Under the pieces are notes generated by a model, which saw only the letters and a program-made list of their open reading frames with translations, did not search any database and had not been told where the DNA came from. From Diplocarpon mali (lineage: Eukaryota > Ascomycota > Leotiomycetes > Helotiales > Drepanopezizaceae): 64,000 nucleotides of DNA. Below, in pieces: positions 46,484 to 57,594 of this stretch (position 1 is the first letter of the stretch; the number at the start of each line of letters is the position of its first letter). The stretch spans positions 84,845 through 148,844 of the forward strand of contig JAENRP010000096.1 in the NCBI GenBank assembly GCA_024741835.1, read 5' to 3'. The position numbers were made by a program, and so were the translations under genes.

Positions 46484-49400
46484 ATAGCTTACGGGCTTGC
46501 GCAGGAGTAGTTGCCTAGGACGGACCATCCAGACCCTAGCACCCCGGTTCGGCTACTAATAGACCCTAATATCATTTGGCCAAGGAGCAAGGGTAATCCA
46601 TAGCGCACTTTTCAAATAGAAAGATGAAGTTTACCTAAGGTAATAAGAGAGGAACAACCTTTTAACTAAAACCAGGCTATATAGGGTATATTATATACTA
46701 GAAAAAGGACTACTATAGTAGCAAGCACTTAGAAGAAGAAAGAGCCGCTTAAAAGTCTTGCTATATAATAAGCCGATAAGCCGAAAGGTATAAGCTAATA
46801 AATAAAATATATAAGGCATACCTCTTATAAGAAGACAAAAGAGCATATTTAAAGGGCAATAGGACTAATAAGGATAAGTAGGAAACGTCTTTAAAAGAGG
46901 AGGACTAAGCGATTAGCGACCCTAAGGATAGTAATATCAACTTTACTATAGTATTCCTAGCTTTTAACTAGGAATATAATTCGAAAACTATACTTAACCA
47001 GCTTGAAAAGCAAAAGGCTGAATACCTCTTAATAATAAGGGTTAATAAACCGATACAAACGGACCCTAAGGTATTTATAATATAGTAGACAGATTAATTC
47101 TTTTAAGGATTCTTAATCGATATAGGCGCCTTAAATAAGAATATAGGAGGAATCAATTAATTTAAAGTCCTGCAAAATATATAAGATGCAGTTCTGGCTT
47201 TACTCGGCGCTGAAAAGCATAAAATTACCTTTAGGGCAAGTTTATAAAATGCAATCGGCAAGACAACTATTCGAATACTAGCAGGCCCTATAGAGTTCTT
47301 AATTATAAAGGCAGATATACCGTTTTTAGTCTGCTTGCAATAACTTAATAAAATAGGAGCTAAATATAATAACCTACGCAATTTGCTTATTATTAGCAAG
47401 GAGAAACACTTAATTATCAGAAAACATAAGCACCTATAGCTCTTACTTAATATAATAGAGCAACTTCTGATAACTTTAAAAGGTATAATTAATATATGCC
47501 ACTTAATAGAAATAGAGATCTGAAGGCTATATAAAAGATTTAAACATCCTTTGATAAAACGCCTTAAATACCTCTTAAACTAGGCCGATTATAACGTCGA
47601 CTCTAGCATTATAGCAAGAGTAAGGGAAATATACTAATATTATCAACTCTATACTAACGCTCCTTATAGATTCCGATTCAAGCTATAAGATAATATCGAC
47701 TTTAATTATACTATATATATCAATATTGCTTAATTTAATAGAAGGAACGCCCTTTATATAATTGATGAAGCAATAGGATTTAAAGCCGCAAGGTTCTTAT
47801 AAAAGGGAATAGGAGCACATTCGGCCGACGTAGTATTTCAAGCCCTTAAATTAGCTTAGCTAGATATATATATTAGACCTCCTGATTTTATAGTATATAA
47901 CTATAGCACTAACTTCAACTTAATAGAGTTTAGAAGCTCTTTAAGATCTATAAGAACAACCCTTAAACTAGTTCCTATAAAGGCGCACTACTTTATTAGC
48001 AAAGTCGAATGGTATTATCGCCCTTTAAGATATGCCTTTAAGATAATAACAGCTAAATACCCCTGATTAAGCGATAATAAGAGGCTGCAAATGGCTATTA
48101 AAGCGGTCAATAATATAGCAGGGCCTAATAGAATGATTCCCACCTTACTCGTTTTCGAGGCATATCTGAGGCTAATTGAACTAAATCTACTAAATCTATC
48201 GGTAGAATAGAGGGTAGTAATAATTAAAAAGGCTATAAAGGAAGTGAGGAAGATCTACGCTACTTGCAAGGTTAATAATGCTTTAAGTATAAGAAATGGC
48301 CCTAGAACTACTTATATCTACAATTTAAGGCTAAAAGACTTAGTATTAGTATATTAGGAGAAGGGAGGATAGATAGGCACATTCGAGTTCCTAGGCTTAG
48401 AGAACGAAACCTATATAATCGATATCAGCAGTAGAATAAGGCACTTTAGATCAATAAGCGTACGTCTATTTAAAATCGATAATAAAGAAAACTACCTAAA
48501 GGAAACTAAAGAAACTAAACCTAAGGATCGAACGACTATTAAAAGGGAATAGAACGCAACTGATATCGATAAAGAAGTAGAGCCCTCTCGCTTAGCTAAG
48601 CCGCAACTTAATAACCGCAAGCAATCGCTAAGAGTAGAGGTTCCCTTTATTAAGCCTATTTCCAGTCTTCTTATAATTAATAACAACTATAATATTAAGA
48701 TATAAATATCCTTTAAAGCAGACGACAAGCTATATATAGCCAAATCGGAGGTATTCCTAATAGAGAAGGAGAATAGGGACTAGGAACTATCGCAAAAGCT
48801 ATAGGCAAAAGGCAAGATTACCACTCTTAGGCGCCCTTTCTAGCAATCTCGCTTAAAGGAGTACTAAGGGCTAATAAATAAAGGGGTATTTATACTAATA
48901 AATAAAAATGACCCTACTATAAAAGGCAAAAGGATCTTTAAATCGAGAATAGTTAATAAGATAAAAGGAAAGGAGATAGATCACCTATTTAAGAAATCAC
49001 GCTTAATTGTATAAGCCTAGAACAATACTAGTAAGAAGGAGGAAGGCATAATCACTTAATCCCTAACTATCTAATAAGTAAGCTAACGCCTTTTAATATC
49101 ACTTTCGATATCAATCTAAGAATACTTTAAAGAATAGGGCAAAAAGGGCATCCTTAGCCTATAGGATATTATATAAGCGTATACTTAGGCAGCTTTAAAG
49201 CTACTATGCGATATATTTGTATTTCCCTTATAAGATATTACTAAGCTATTCCCTATAGGTATAGTCTTTAAAGTAGTACTGCTGCTCTATAGCATTCCTA
49301 AATTAGGAAATCACTAGTTTAGTACCTACTATAAGCACTATTGCAGCAATCTTAGTATAGCCAACTTAACTTATAACCCTTATTTATTATTAACCTTAAG

Positions 49401-50390
49401 CACTTTTCCTTTTTTCAATATAGTAGGAATACAAATAGACGATACTTTAATACTTAAAGAAGCAAACTTCTTAAAAAAGGAGGAGGATAAGATCAAAAGG
49501 GTAAGATTCCTTATAAAGCTAATATAATACCTATTAAGCACTAAATCACTAGCTTTCAATAAGTGTATTATTTCCTAAGAAGGGGATATAGTATATATGC
49601 GATAAAAGGGCCAGGGCTAAAGGCTGGAACTAGTCGATACTTCTTAAAAGGGTTATAAGTAATAATACCTAAAGCAAAGAGCAAAAGGAGCTTATTTAGC
49701 TACGATCTGCTAGCTAGAAGCTTCCTTCGATTTATCAGCTATAGCCTAATATTAGGATCCGATAGTTTAAGATGCAGAGAATTTGAATAAGCGACTTAAG
49801 TAGATCTAAAACAACTTTGAAAGAGGCCTGACCTACCTTACCGTCAATTTGCAAAACGCTAAACTATTTGCATTTATCAATAGATCTTTTACTAATAATA
49901 AGGATTTAAGCTTGCAGATCGGCTATATTATTATATTAGCTATTAAAGAGGAAGGAGAATCGCAGTTTACTTTAAAAGGCAATATTCTATACTATAGCTC
50001 AACGAAGTATAAGAGAGTAACAAAAGCTATACTAGCCTCCGAACTATATACTATAGTAGCAGGTATTAATATACTAGTTTCTATAGCTATAATAATCAAT
50101 ATAGTAATAGCTAAGCTGAGTCTACCCTACCTCTTTACTATTATATATATAGATTCCCTCTCCTTATATAAGTGTATTATCAAATTAGGTACTATAAAGG
50201 AGAAGCAATTAATAATTAATATAATAGCTATTTGATAATCGTACGAAAATAGGGAGCTTATAAAGATATGTTAGATCGATAGCACTAGCAACCCCGCTAA
50301 CGCTATAATAAAAGCCAATCTAAATTAGGCCCTTTAGCAACTAATAGATACTAATTCGATAATTATTAAGAAGGAAGGATAGGTATAAAG
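46484..50390 (+). pseudogene. Copia gag end and pol remnant (protease, integrase, RT, RNase H)
   Basis: After the inner element the plus strand resumes gag, then shows a protease-like LIDIGALNKNIGG (about 47114-47152). Integrase follows with LYTNAPYRFRFKL, then DFNYTIYINIA, PPDFIVYNYSTNF and KVEWYYRPLRYAFKI, which match the catalytic Asp, Asp and Glu regions of copia. RT has GIQIDDTLIL (49426-49455), the copia QxDD box. RNase H is the best kept: FAFINRSFTNNKDLSLQIGY then YSSTKYKRVTKAILASELYT, open without a stop from 49849 to 50235. Everything else is broken by TAA/TAG at likely Gln or Trp positions. Confidence 0.85.
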
Positions 50391-50639
50391 GCCTATTAGG
50401 GTATAACTAGACCTAAAAAGGTCTTAGATTAATAATATCTGATATTTTTAATTATAAGCTATTGGCAATTTTTTTATTTATTTTTTATTTTACTATAAGA
50501 TATATTCCTATACTTATTATTACTACCTTCTTTTTATCTTTTCTTACTTACCTGCGCGTACTTGCATTTTTTTATCACTTAAGTAGTACTAGAAATGGAG
50601 GTTATAATAAAGCAGCAATTATTATATTGCTAAAGATAA

Positions 50640-51660
50640 TAATCTACTAATGATTCCACCCTTAATAAGCACCTATCCTAAGCATTAGGATTTCTAAAGC
50701 GTAGATCTCTAAACCCTTAAGGCCTAGAAGCCTTACTACTTAAAGCAGCAGCTAAGTTGGCCCGCTCCTCTTAAGCTCGCACTTAAGCAAAAGCGGCCGC
50801 GATCTCCTTTAAATTCGGCTTATCTAAATCACTAAGATCTAGATCCTTACCCTTTAAAGAGCCCTTAAAAGGTACCTATCTACCTTTGCCTTTTTAGCAG
50901 TAGACATTATTAAAAGGAGCCTAAAAGCGGCCCTTAGCCAAGCTAAATAGCCCCTTTATATGCTAGAGGAAGCTAAGCACCTTAGCGCCTTGAGTTTTAA
51001 GACGCCTAAAGGCAGCATTACTACCTTAAATAGCGCGTAATAGATCCTACAAATAGTCAGTCATCGATATTAGATAGATTCAAAGGTATATATAGCTTAC
51101 TAAGTATTCGCAAGGTCGATACTATAGCAAAGAGCATAAGCTTCGTTTAGCTAAGCTAGCTAAAGGGTATCTTAAGTCTTTAAGACTATAGAGATTTATA
51201 TCTAAGTCTCCTTAAATAGGATTCAAGCCGCCTCTTAGATCGCTTTAACATTACCGCTAACCTAAGTATCCTAAAGGATAATATACTTATCTTAAGCCTA
51301 AATAAGTATTTAAAACAGATATCTATTAAAGGTTATTAAAGTAAGAGGATATTAGAGGGCACTTACTAAGATACACTTAGCCTACTACGCAATACAATAG
51401 TCATACTTCTTAAAAGTAAGAGTATTAAAGGCGTATATATAGCTAGTATTATTCTTACTAGCCTCCTTTCTTAATATTACACGCGTATAATATACGCATA
51501 GTACCCGAAAGGCCTTAGGCAGATCTTCTAAGTTGCATTCGAGTACTATCTAAGTTAGTAATATATATATCAAAGGGGGTCGGCCAACTATTAAGGCACT
51601 TACTAATAATAATAATATTAATAATAAGATAATATAAGATAAGATCTACTAAAGGGTTAA
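50640..51660 (-). pseudogene. Decayed antisense ORF of unknown product within the copia element
   Basis: Between RNase H and the 3' LTR, the minus strand holds a long frame interrupted only by TAA/TAG (codons RIP makes from CAA/CAG), with no frameshift from about 51600 to 51065. Pieces read ECNLEDLPKAFRVLCVYYTR, then LTFKKYDYCIA and ILFKET*I*ISIVLKT. Further down another frame reads KGKDLDLSDLDKPNLKEIAA (about 50875-50816), preceded by an ATG near 51063 that overlaps the end of a third frame. I do not recognise it. Copia elements need no gene here. It could be a captured host gene, an accessory antisense ORF or part of another element. Confidence 0.5.
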
Positions 51661-52175
51661 TCAACTTAAAAGTAAGAAGGGGAATCGACCTACTTATAAG
51701 AAGTGGGAGTTAGAGTTAAAAGATTAAGGGAAGAGGGAAGCTCGATATATATGCCTTTTTAAAGGCCCTTCTTTTCCCTTTTATAAATCATTATAATTTA
51801 TAGCTATAGTAGATTATAACTTTAGATAACTCTTTAATAAAGAGTCTTAAACCTACCAGAACGCAACTAAACTATAATCGCACTACTATAAGGCTTAAAT
51901 AAAGACCTTAGATTGCTTCTATTACTTAAATACCTTTCCTTTCCCTCTTTACTATTTTATCTTTACTATTTGCCTTTATCTTTACTATTCTACTTTATAT
52001 ATATACTATCCTTATCACCTATTATATTTGCCTTTACTATTAAGCTATTTATCTTTACTATTCTATTCTTTATTGCTATTTGATTATTTGCTACTAATCT
52101 ACCTCCTTTATATACCTATTCTACGTACTTCCTTATATAAGTTGAAAAGGTCTTTTCAAAAGAAAGTACTACTAG

Positions 52176-52474
52176 TATTAGTACGCAGATTCCTATATAA
52201 GAGGCAAGCTATCCTCATTCCTAGGGTCATCCTACATAGCTATACCATATGCGATATAAAGGGTTTCGTATATATTTCAAACGGCTGTTCAGCCGAAGGA
52301 CCTTAGAAGGATATCTATATACGGCTAAGAGGGAATATAGGAGGGAGGACATTTAAAGGTATAAAGGTACTATCTCAGTTATATAGAGATAGATAGATAT
52401 TATAATAGATTCTTTTTAATAATAAGTACTTAACTATATTCATATAAATATCGATTACCGGTATAGAACCTATA
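52176..52474 (+). repeat. Middle copia element LTR, right copy
   Basis: 299 bp, beginning TATTAGTACGCAG (from TGTTGG by G-to-A) and ending ACCTATA, followed by GAGAT. The bases before it (about 51930-52110) are a loose TTTACTATT-type low-complexity run. Confidence 0.9.
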
Positions 52475-52479
52475 GAGAT
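52475..52479 (+). repeat. Target-site duplication GAGAT, right copy
   Basis: Exact match to 41454-41458 on the other side of the copia element. Confidence 0.9.
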
Positions 52480-55022
52480 GCTACTGTCTTCTATAGCTAG
52501 AGTTGAAACTCCGCTTGATCTTTCTAATACTAAAGGTTAGGTATCTAATATATATGTACCGAATGGTATACAAGGAGGCTCTAGGGCATCCCTCCCTACT
52601 ATATATCTGAGCTTGTTTCAGAGTTCTGTATAGTGCGTAGAAACGTCTTAATTAGGATAGATAATAGCCTTTAAGTAAGATCTTTCCTAATAAGGGAGAG
52701 GAGCGTTAGGACATGCTCTCTTTATATGGCCGCAGAGGCTATAATTAATGCAAAGTACCTTGTCCTTTGCAGAGTTATAGGTTACTAAACTATTAATAAA
52801 AGGGTTCTAGGAGTCCTTAGCTGGCTTTAATAGTAGGAAGTGTTGCGCTCTCTTCTTTTGCAAGGCTTTAGGACCTCTATTTATACTTAACCCAACTTAA
52901 GAGTAAGGGTATCTGCTATTGCGGGAATTGTAGTAACTATATACTTGCGGCTAAAAGTCTTATTATCTTTTAGAGTTTTAAGGAGCCCTATTGTCTTATT
53001 GGTTTAATATGCTTAGCATGCCCTAAGAGCTTAAGGATAAAGGCTGCGCAGCTGGGGTCTGGCTTATTTAATGAATTTAAGCGGCTATTAGTTGAGAGTC
53101 TTAAGCTTTAGTCTTATTGCTTAACTGAGGTTATTACTAAAGGGTATAATAGTGCTTATTTTATATAGCTAAGGCGATATAGGCTGGAACGCTAGCATAG
53201 TGCTTAATATAGCTTTCAAGCTTTTAATAATACTTACGCATCTCAATTTCTACTTCTACCTTCTTCTAAGTCTTAATAGACTTCTAAGAGCGGCATAGGA
53301 CCTTGTATATCTTCTAAAGGCACGGAATAAGCAAGGCATTATTATTAAGTGTATAAGACTAGAGCTTATTATCTAATATACCTTTAATAAATGCTAGAGT
53401 GATTGAAGTTAAAATATATCGATCAAAGTCCTTCTATATATAGTTTGGGTCAGATGCATAAGCCTTATCTAAGTCCTTAACCTTAATGCGCTTTAGGAGT
53501 TCTGCAGTCCTAGAGTAGTATATCGCAAGAGCCTTATTCTCTCCTTATACTAAGTTAGTCATATTAGTTATAATATCTATCTCTTTAACTAAGCAGTTGT
53601 CGTTAGGGTACTAGCACTTTAGCCACTTAATAACTTCTTTCTTCTGCTCTTCTAATGCTATAGACCTATTTGCTATAATAGCTTTTATATAAGGATAGGA
53701 TTGAAACTTCCTAAAGGCCTCTTTATAAAGAAGAATTGAGATAGCCCTTAGATATATAAGAGTAGGTGGAAAGGGCTATCCCTTGACCTTAAAGTTATAG
53801 TCAAGTCGGTCTAGCTATAACTCTGCAGGCATTTTACTATCGAAGTCTTAATATCTTTCGAATTTAAGCAGCTTTAAGGATGCTATATCTGCCTTTTAAG
53901 CTTAAGTAGGGTTTGAGGTAATTGCTTTAAAGATCTTTCGCTTAGCAGGTAAGATCTTAGGAGTCTCTTAATTAGTAAGCTAAGCGTAAAGGCTTTAAGT
54001 AAGGTATTCCCTTAGTTGAGAGGTCTTTAATCCGATCCTTAAGAGCGTGAGTAGCTTATAGCTTCCTAGTTCCTTAGGAAACTCTTATCCGAAATGTGCT
54101 ACTAGTAGTAATAGGCTTTTCTTAGATATCGTCTTAGCTTGCGTTTAAGTTTCTATACTTTCCTCAACTCCTTAACTAGATGCTTAAGCCTCTGTCGACC
54201 TTCCTCCTCTTTCTTATAAGGTCTTAGATGATTCTTTATCCTTAAAGGGGCCTACTAACATTTGCAATTCTTCTTTAAGATTCCTCTCCTATAAGGGTAA
54301 GGAAGGAGTACTACTAGGTGCGGTTGCAGCAGTATTAGGGATCTAGTTTATTAGCTCTTAAAATAAGGTATCTACTTTTAAAGAATCGTTTAAATACTTA
54401 TCCAAGTTCGAGGGCTTATATAGTAGCGCTTTGTAAGGTGCTAGGCGTTCCTTAGTAGATCTATCCTTAAGGCCGTCCAGCTTTGATAGATATAAAGCTA
54501 TAATATCTATTGTATACTATACAATATTGCAAAGTATTAACAGTCCGGCAGAGGTTACTATATTAGACCCTCTATTCTAATGGCCAGATCTAGTAACTCT
54601 AAGTACTAGGAGGTACGCTTCTTAAGTTCGGAATGCAGGTACAAGTCCAAGTGTAGGAGGGGTATAATGTAGTATAGTATCTAGGTTACGTTCTAGGTAT
54701 AGCAGGTGGCCCTATGCCTAGTTAGGGTTAGCAAATAGGCAGATGTATCTCTTAGGGCCCTCTAGGAGCTGAATCCGATATTTGCTTTTATAAAGTGCAA
54801 ATCTATACAGCTGATAGTGATCTATCCCTAGTAAACGTCAGATAGGTGCTGTTCGTATAATAGTAGCTATAGCCGCTGGGTAGAATCGACGCGTTATTAA
54901 GTTTCGATTTATATAAATGTATTATATAGCCCTGCGCTTAAACCTTAAGTTGTTTATATCAATTGAGGACGCGTTTAAATCGAAGATATTATATAGCGTT
55001 TTCTCGTCCTTATATAGGGCGC
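52480..55022 (-). pseudogene. Gypsy gag remnant with mutated zinc knuckle
   Basis: The minus strand at 52752-52711 reads CINYSLCGHIKRACPN. The spacing is Cx2(C)x4Hx4C, with the second Cys changed to Tyr, as TGT-to-TAT by RIP. This is a retroviral-type nucleocapsid knuckle at the end of gag. Upstream (to about 54400) the capsid is too decayed to read securely. The segment nearest 55022 should be the 5' leader and primer-binding region. Confidence 0.7.
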
Positions 55023-55155
55023 TAGTAAGGAGCAGGTATCTGCAGCTATATAATAGTGGTTGATTGATCTAAAAGAAGAGGAGAGAAGCTATAGAAGAAG
55101 CTCTCATAACCATAGGGTCCGTGCGCCAAAGGCGCCAGTTACGTAATCCCCACCA
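55023..55155 (-). repeat. Outer element LTR, right copy
   Basis: 133 bp, ending TCCCCACCA. That end is the exact inverted complement of TGGTGGGGA, which the 5' end (TAGTAAGGA) becomes if G-to-A changes are undone. It is followed by CACCCC (55156-55161). Confidence 0.9.
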
Positions 55156-55635
55156 CACCCCCGCCTCTTCTCAATCAGGCAAGGGCCGCGCTCCTGTTAG
55201 ATTAGCCAGCAACCTTCGGAACCTCTCCAGGCATTCTAGTCCATTCATATTCACCCGATTATTCTATTATCGTACCGCATTCCTACTGCGCGATTGTGGA
55301 TTCTACTCTTATCGCTGCCATTTTTTCTCCTACTCGGGCACTCTTTCGCGATTGGCACTCTGCGACTTCAATCAGCGCGACGCGAAGTGCTGTTCCAGCG
55401 TATTGCTGTCGCAGCGTCCCCAAGACACCTTTGACTGTGACATCGGTACGTCGCAATTCTTTGCTGCGATGATCTCGAACGCGCATACCGCGAATTGCAA
55501 GGATCCAGCGCTGACTTGGTCTTGAACAGGGCGCGTTCCACATATTCACTCTCGAACACTTTCGCGGCGCATCGGAAACTTACAATATCATCGAAACCCA
55601 CGGATTCTTCTTAAATCTTTGTAATTCATAGTAAT
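55156..55635. promoter_or_regulatory. Upstream region of the Bqt4-like gene, right of the insertion
   Basis: Normal, unmutated base composition resumes at once after the right LTR. This 480-bp stretch must now supply the promoter of the Bqt4-like gene. I see no further gene in it. Confidence 0.6.
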
Positions 55636-57031
55636 ATGGCGCCTGCTCGAAAACTTCCCGAGCGACATAATCCCCTCATGACCGAGGAGGTCCCAAAATG
55701 TAAGACGCGACACTCGCGACAACTGGTTAAATATTGATTACAAGACAGATGAGGAACTCGTCGGGCGCCGTCGCCTGGGGCAGACTGACCTCGCGGTGAA
55801 GGCTGGCCAAGTTGGGACCTCGAACTCGACTAAGCCAAAGAACCTGGGCACCTTCGACTACGCGCATCTGCGAGCACCCCTACCTAAGGGCATCAGGTCG
55901 GGCATCTTCAAGCCATCCCCGGCTTCATACTTCCTAATGCGCCGAAGCCACGATGGATTCGTAAGTGCGACCGGCATGTTCAAGGCTACTTTCCCATACG
56001 CCGAACTTGCGGAGGAGGAGCAGGAGCGCAAATACATCAAGAGTTTGGACACAACAAGCGCGGATGAGACAGCTGGCAACGTCTGGATCCCACCTCATCA
56101 TGCTCTTGAACTTGCGGAGGAATATCAGATCGTCCCGTGGATTAAGGCACTCTTGGATAACTCTCCGATTGAGGTCAACCCGACGAAGGACGCTACGCCC
56201 AAGATGATATCCCCACCCCCAAACTTCCTTTTGCCTCAAGAGACTTTGGCAGCACCTACTCCCAGCCGTGGCCGACCCCGGAGAGCAGCTTCACCCAGCA
56301 AGATCGCCTCGCCCAAGAAAACGACCGGTACCACTCGAAGAGTAACTAGAGCCGGGTCCGAATCAGTCAGGTCGGAGTCCGCGGAGCCATCTGCAAAATC
56401 TGCCAGCGAAAAACTTCAACAATCACTGAAGTCTGCTGCTGCCAAAGCTACGCCCGACGCCCAGACTTCGGAGCCAATCGAAGAGGGTAAAGAGGAGAGC
56501 GAGGCGAGCATAGAGGAGAGCGAGAAGAGCAAGGAAAGCGAGGAGGAGAGCAAGGAGGAGCCCGTGGTCCGAGTTCACGTGGACACTGATGTAGAGGTGA
56601 AAGGTGAGACGGAGATCACCCACACTCACGTTGAGGTCGAAATGCCTACTGGCTTCGCCGGGATGCCTTCGCCAGAAGACACCGAAGCCATGATCACCAA
56701 GGCCAAGGAAATGGTGGAAGCAGCAGTACAGGCCCGGAACGAAGGCGCCCAGATACCAACCCGAAGCAAGAGCAAGCGAACCTTCGATGAAGCTGTGGAC
56801 GAGGATGTTGTGAGCGAGGCCGAGGCCTCAGCTTCAGCTCAAGCTCCCGCAAAGAAGGCCAAGACAGAAGCTACAGAGTTGAAGAAGGAACGGATTAAGT
56901 CTAGAGCGTTACTTGGTATCAGTGCTACATTGGTTCTTGGGTAAGCTAACCTCCCTTGGATCACGAATTATTGAAATCATCCTAACTTCTTTTCCAGGGC
57001 CGCCGTTCAATATGCCTTTAATGCATTCTAG
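55636..57031 (+). CDS. Bqt4-like inner nuclear membrane protein with KilA-N/APSES-like domain
   Basis: Exons 55636-55699, 55749-56940 and 56998-57031 encode 429 residues; introns are 49 and 57 nt. In fission yeast Bqt4 tethers telomeres to the inner nuclear membrane. The N-terminus begins MAPARKLPERHNPLMTEE. After intron 1 comes the YEELVGRRRLGQTDL motif, then an APSES/KilA-N-type fold at about residues 75-180, including FLMRRSHDGFVSATGMFKA and VPWIKALLDNSP. Residues 190-390 are disordered, with acidic repeats and basic patches (TTRRVTRAG, KSKRTFDEAVDED). The last 25 residues form one transmembrane helix (LLGISATLVLGAAVQYAFNA) whose end is encoded by the third exon, fitting a tail-anchored protein. 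Such genes are often labelled as APSES transcription factors. Confidence 0.88.
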
Positions 57032-57594
57032 GGTGTGGGGTTAGAACAGATTTCCAGATTAATGTTATTAAATGTCCGGTCTTTTGGCGTTAAGTTATTC
57101 ATGAGGTGTGTCAGGCTGCACAACAGTCTGCTTGTGCTTGTGCTCCTGCTCCTAAAGTTGGGTTCCGAGTCTTTGTTCAATATCCTAGCTTTCTAAACCG
57201 CAATACGTTGAGTCTTGAGTTAAAAGGGTAGGTATTGTTTATAGCCAGCTTCTAAATATCAAGGTTTAGATAGGCTACTCGATTGTTGCAGGGTCAATTT
57301 AGTCCAACTTCGTTACTTCTGATGGTGTGACGTGAGTACGCTATATCCTGTCGCTCCTTCCCTTCTTTTCTCGTCTCGTTGTCCCAGTCTTAAGAGGGGT
57401 GAGCATCCACACCTCTCTCGACATGTTTTATAGCTACACTCAATTTACAAATCATCATCATCTCTCGAACCTAGGATCTTGCCGTTCCATCCTGTACTTG
57501 ATGGTTGAGAACTTGAGGGAAAGACCCTCACAGAGATTTCCCCACTGCTTGGGAAACTTCAGCCTCGAGATCACGAAATTCGCTGCTTGTCAGG
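57032..57594. other. Intergenic, Bqt4-like gene to the large disordered-protein gene
   Basis: No gene is supported in these 563 bp, which should contain the terminator of one gene and the promoter of the next. Confidence 0.5.

Larger units (their letters stand above)
41459..52474 (+). mobile_element. Middle Ty1/copia LTR retrotransposon, nested in the gypsy element
   Basis: LTRs of exactly 299 bp (41459-41757 and 52176-52474) and the TSD GAGAT define an 11,016-bp element. Without the inner insertion it is about 8,023 bp. The plus strand shows gag, then protease (LIDIGA near 47114), integrase (about 47640-48480), reverse transcriptase (GIQIDD at 49426-49443) and RNase H (49849-50390). Integrase before RT is the Ty1/copia order. 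All frames carry RIP-type stops. It lies opposite in strand to its host element and separates the gypsy gag from pol. Confidence 0.92.
36081..55155 (-). mobile_element. Outer Ty3/gypsy LTR retrotransposon, RIP-decayed, with nested insertions
   Basis: Direct terminal repeats of 133 bp (36081-36213 and 55023-55155) bound the block. The flanks carry the same hexamer CACCCC (36075-36080 and 55156-55161), read as the target-site duplication. Removing the nested copia element and one TSD leaves about 8,054 bp, a normal gypsy length. The minus strand shows gag (zinc knuckle at 52711-52752), then reverse transcriptase (YINNI at 39084-39101, a G-to-A derivative of YIDDI) and integrase (about 37390-37630). 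The RT-before-integrase order and gypsy-type motifs put it in Ty3/gypsy. Stops are mostly TAA/TAG where CAA/CAG would fit, as RIP leaves. Confidence 0.9.

Noticed and set aside
49849..50235. Intact 128-codon gene in the AT-rich block
   Set aside because: It is a piece of the copia RNase H domain that happens to lack stops; sequence before and after continues the domain with stops.
36081..55155. Possible Starship-type giant element (large cargo-like insertion with a short target duplication)
   Set aside because: The block is fully explained by LTRs and gag/pol remnants; no tyrosine-recombinase captain gene is seen at either edge.
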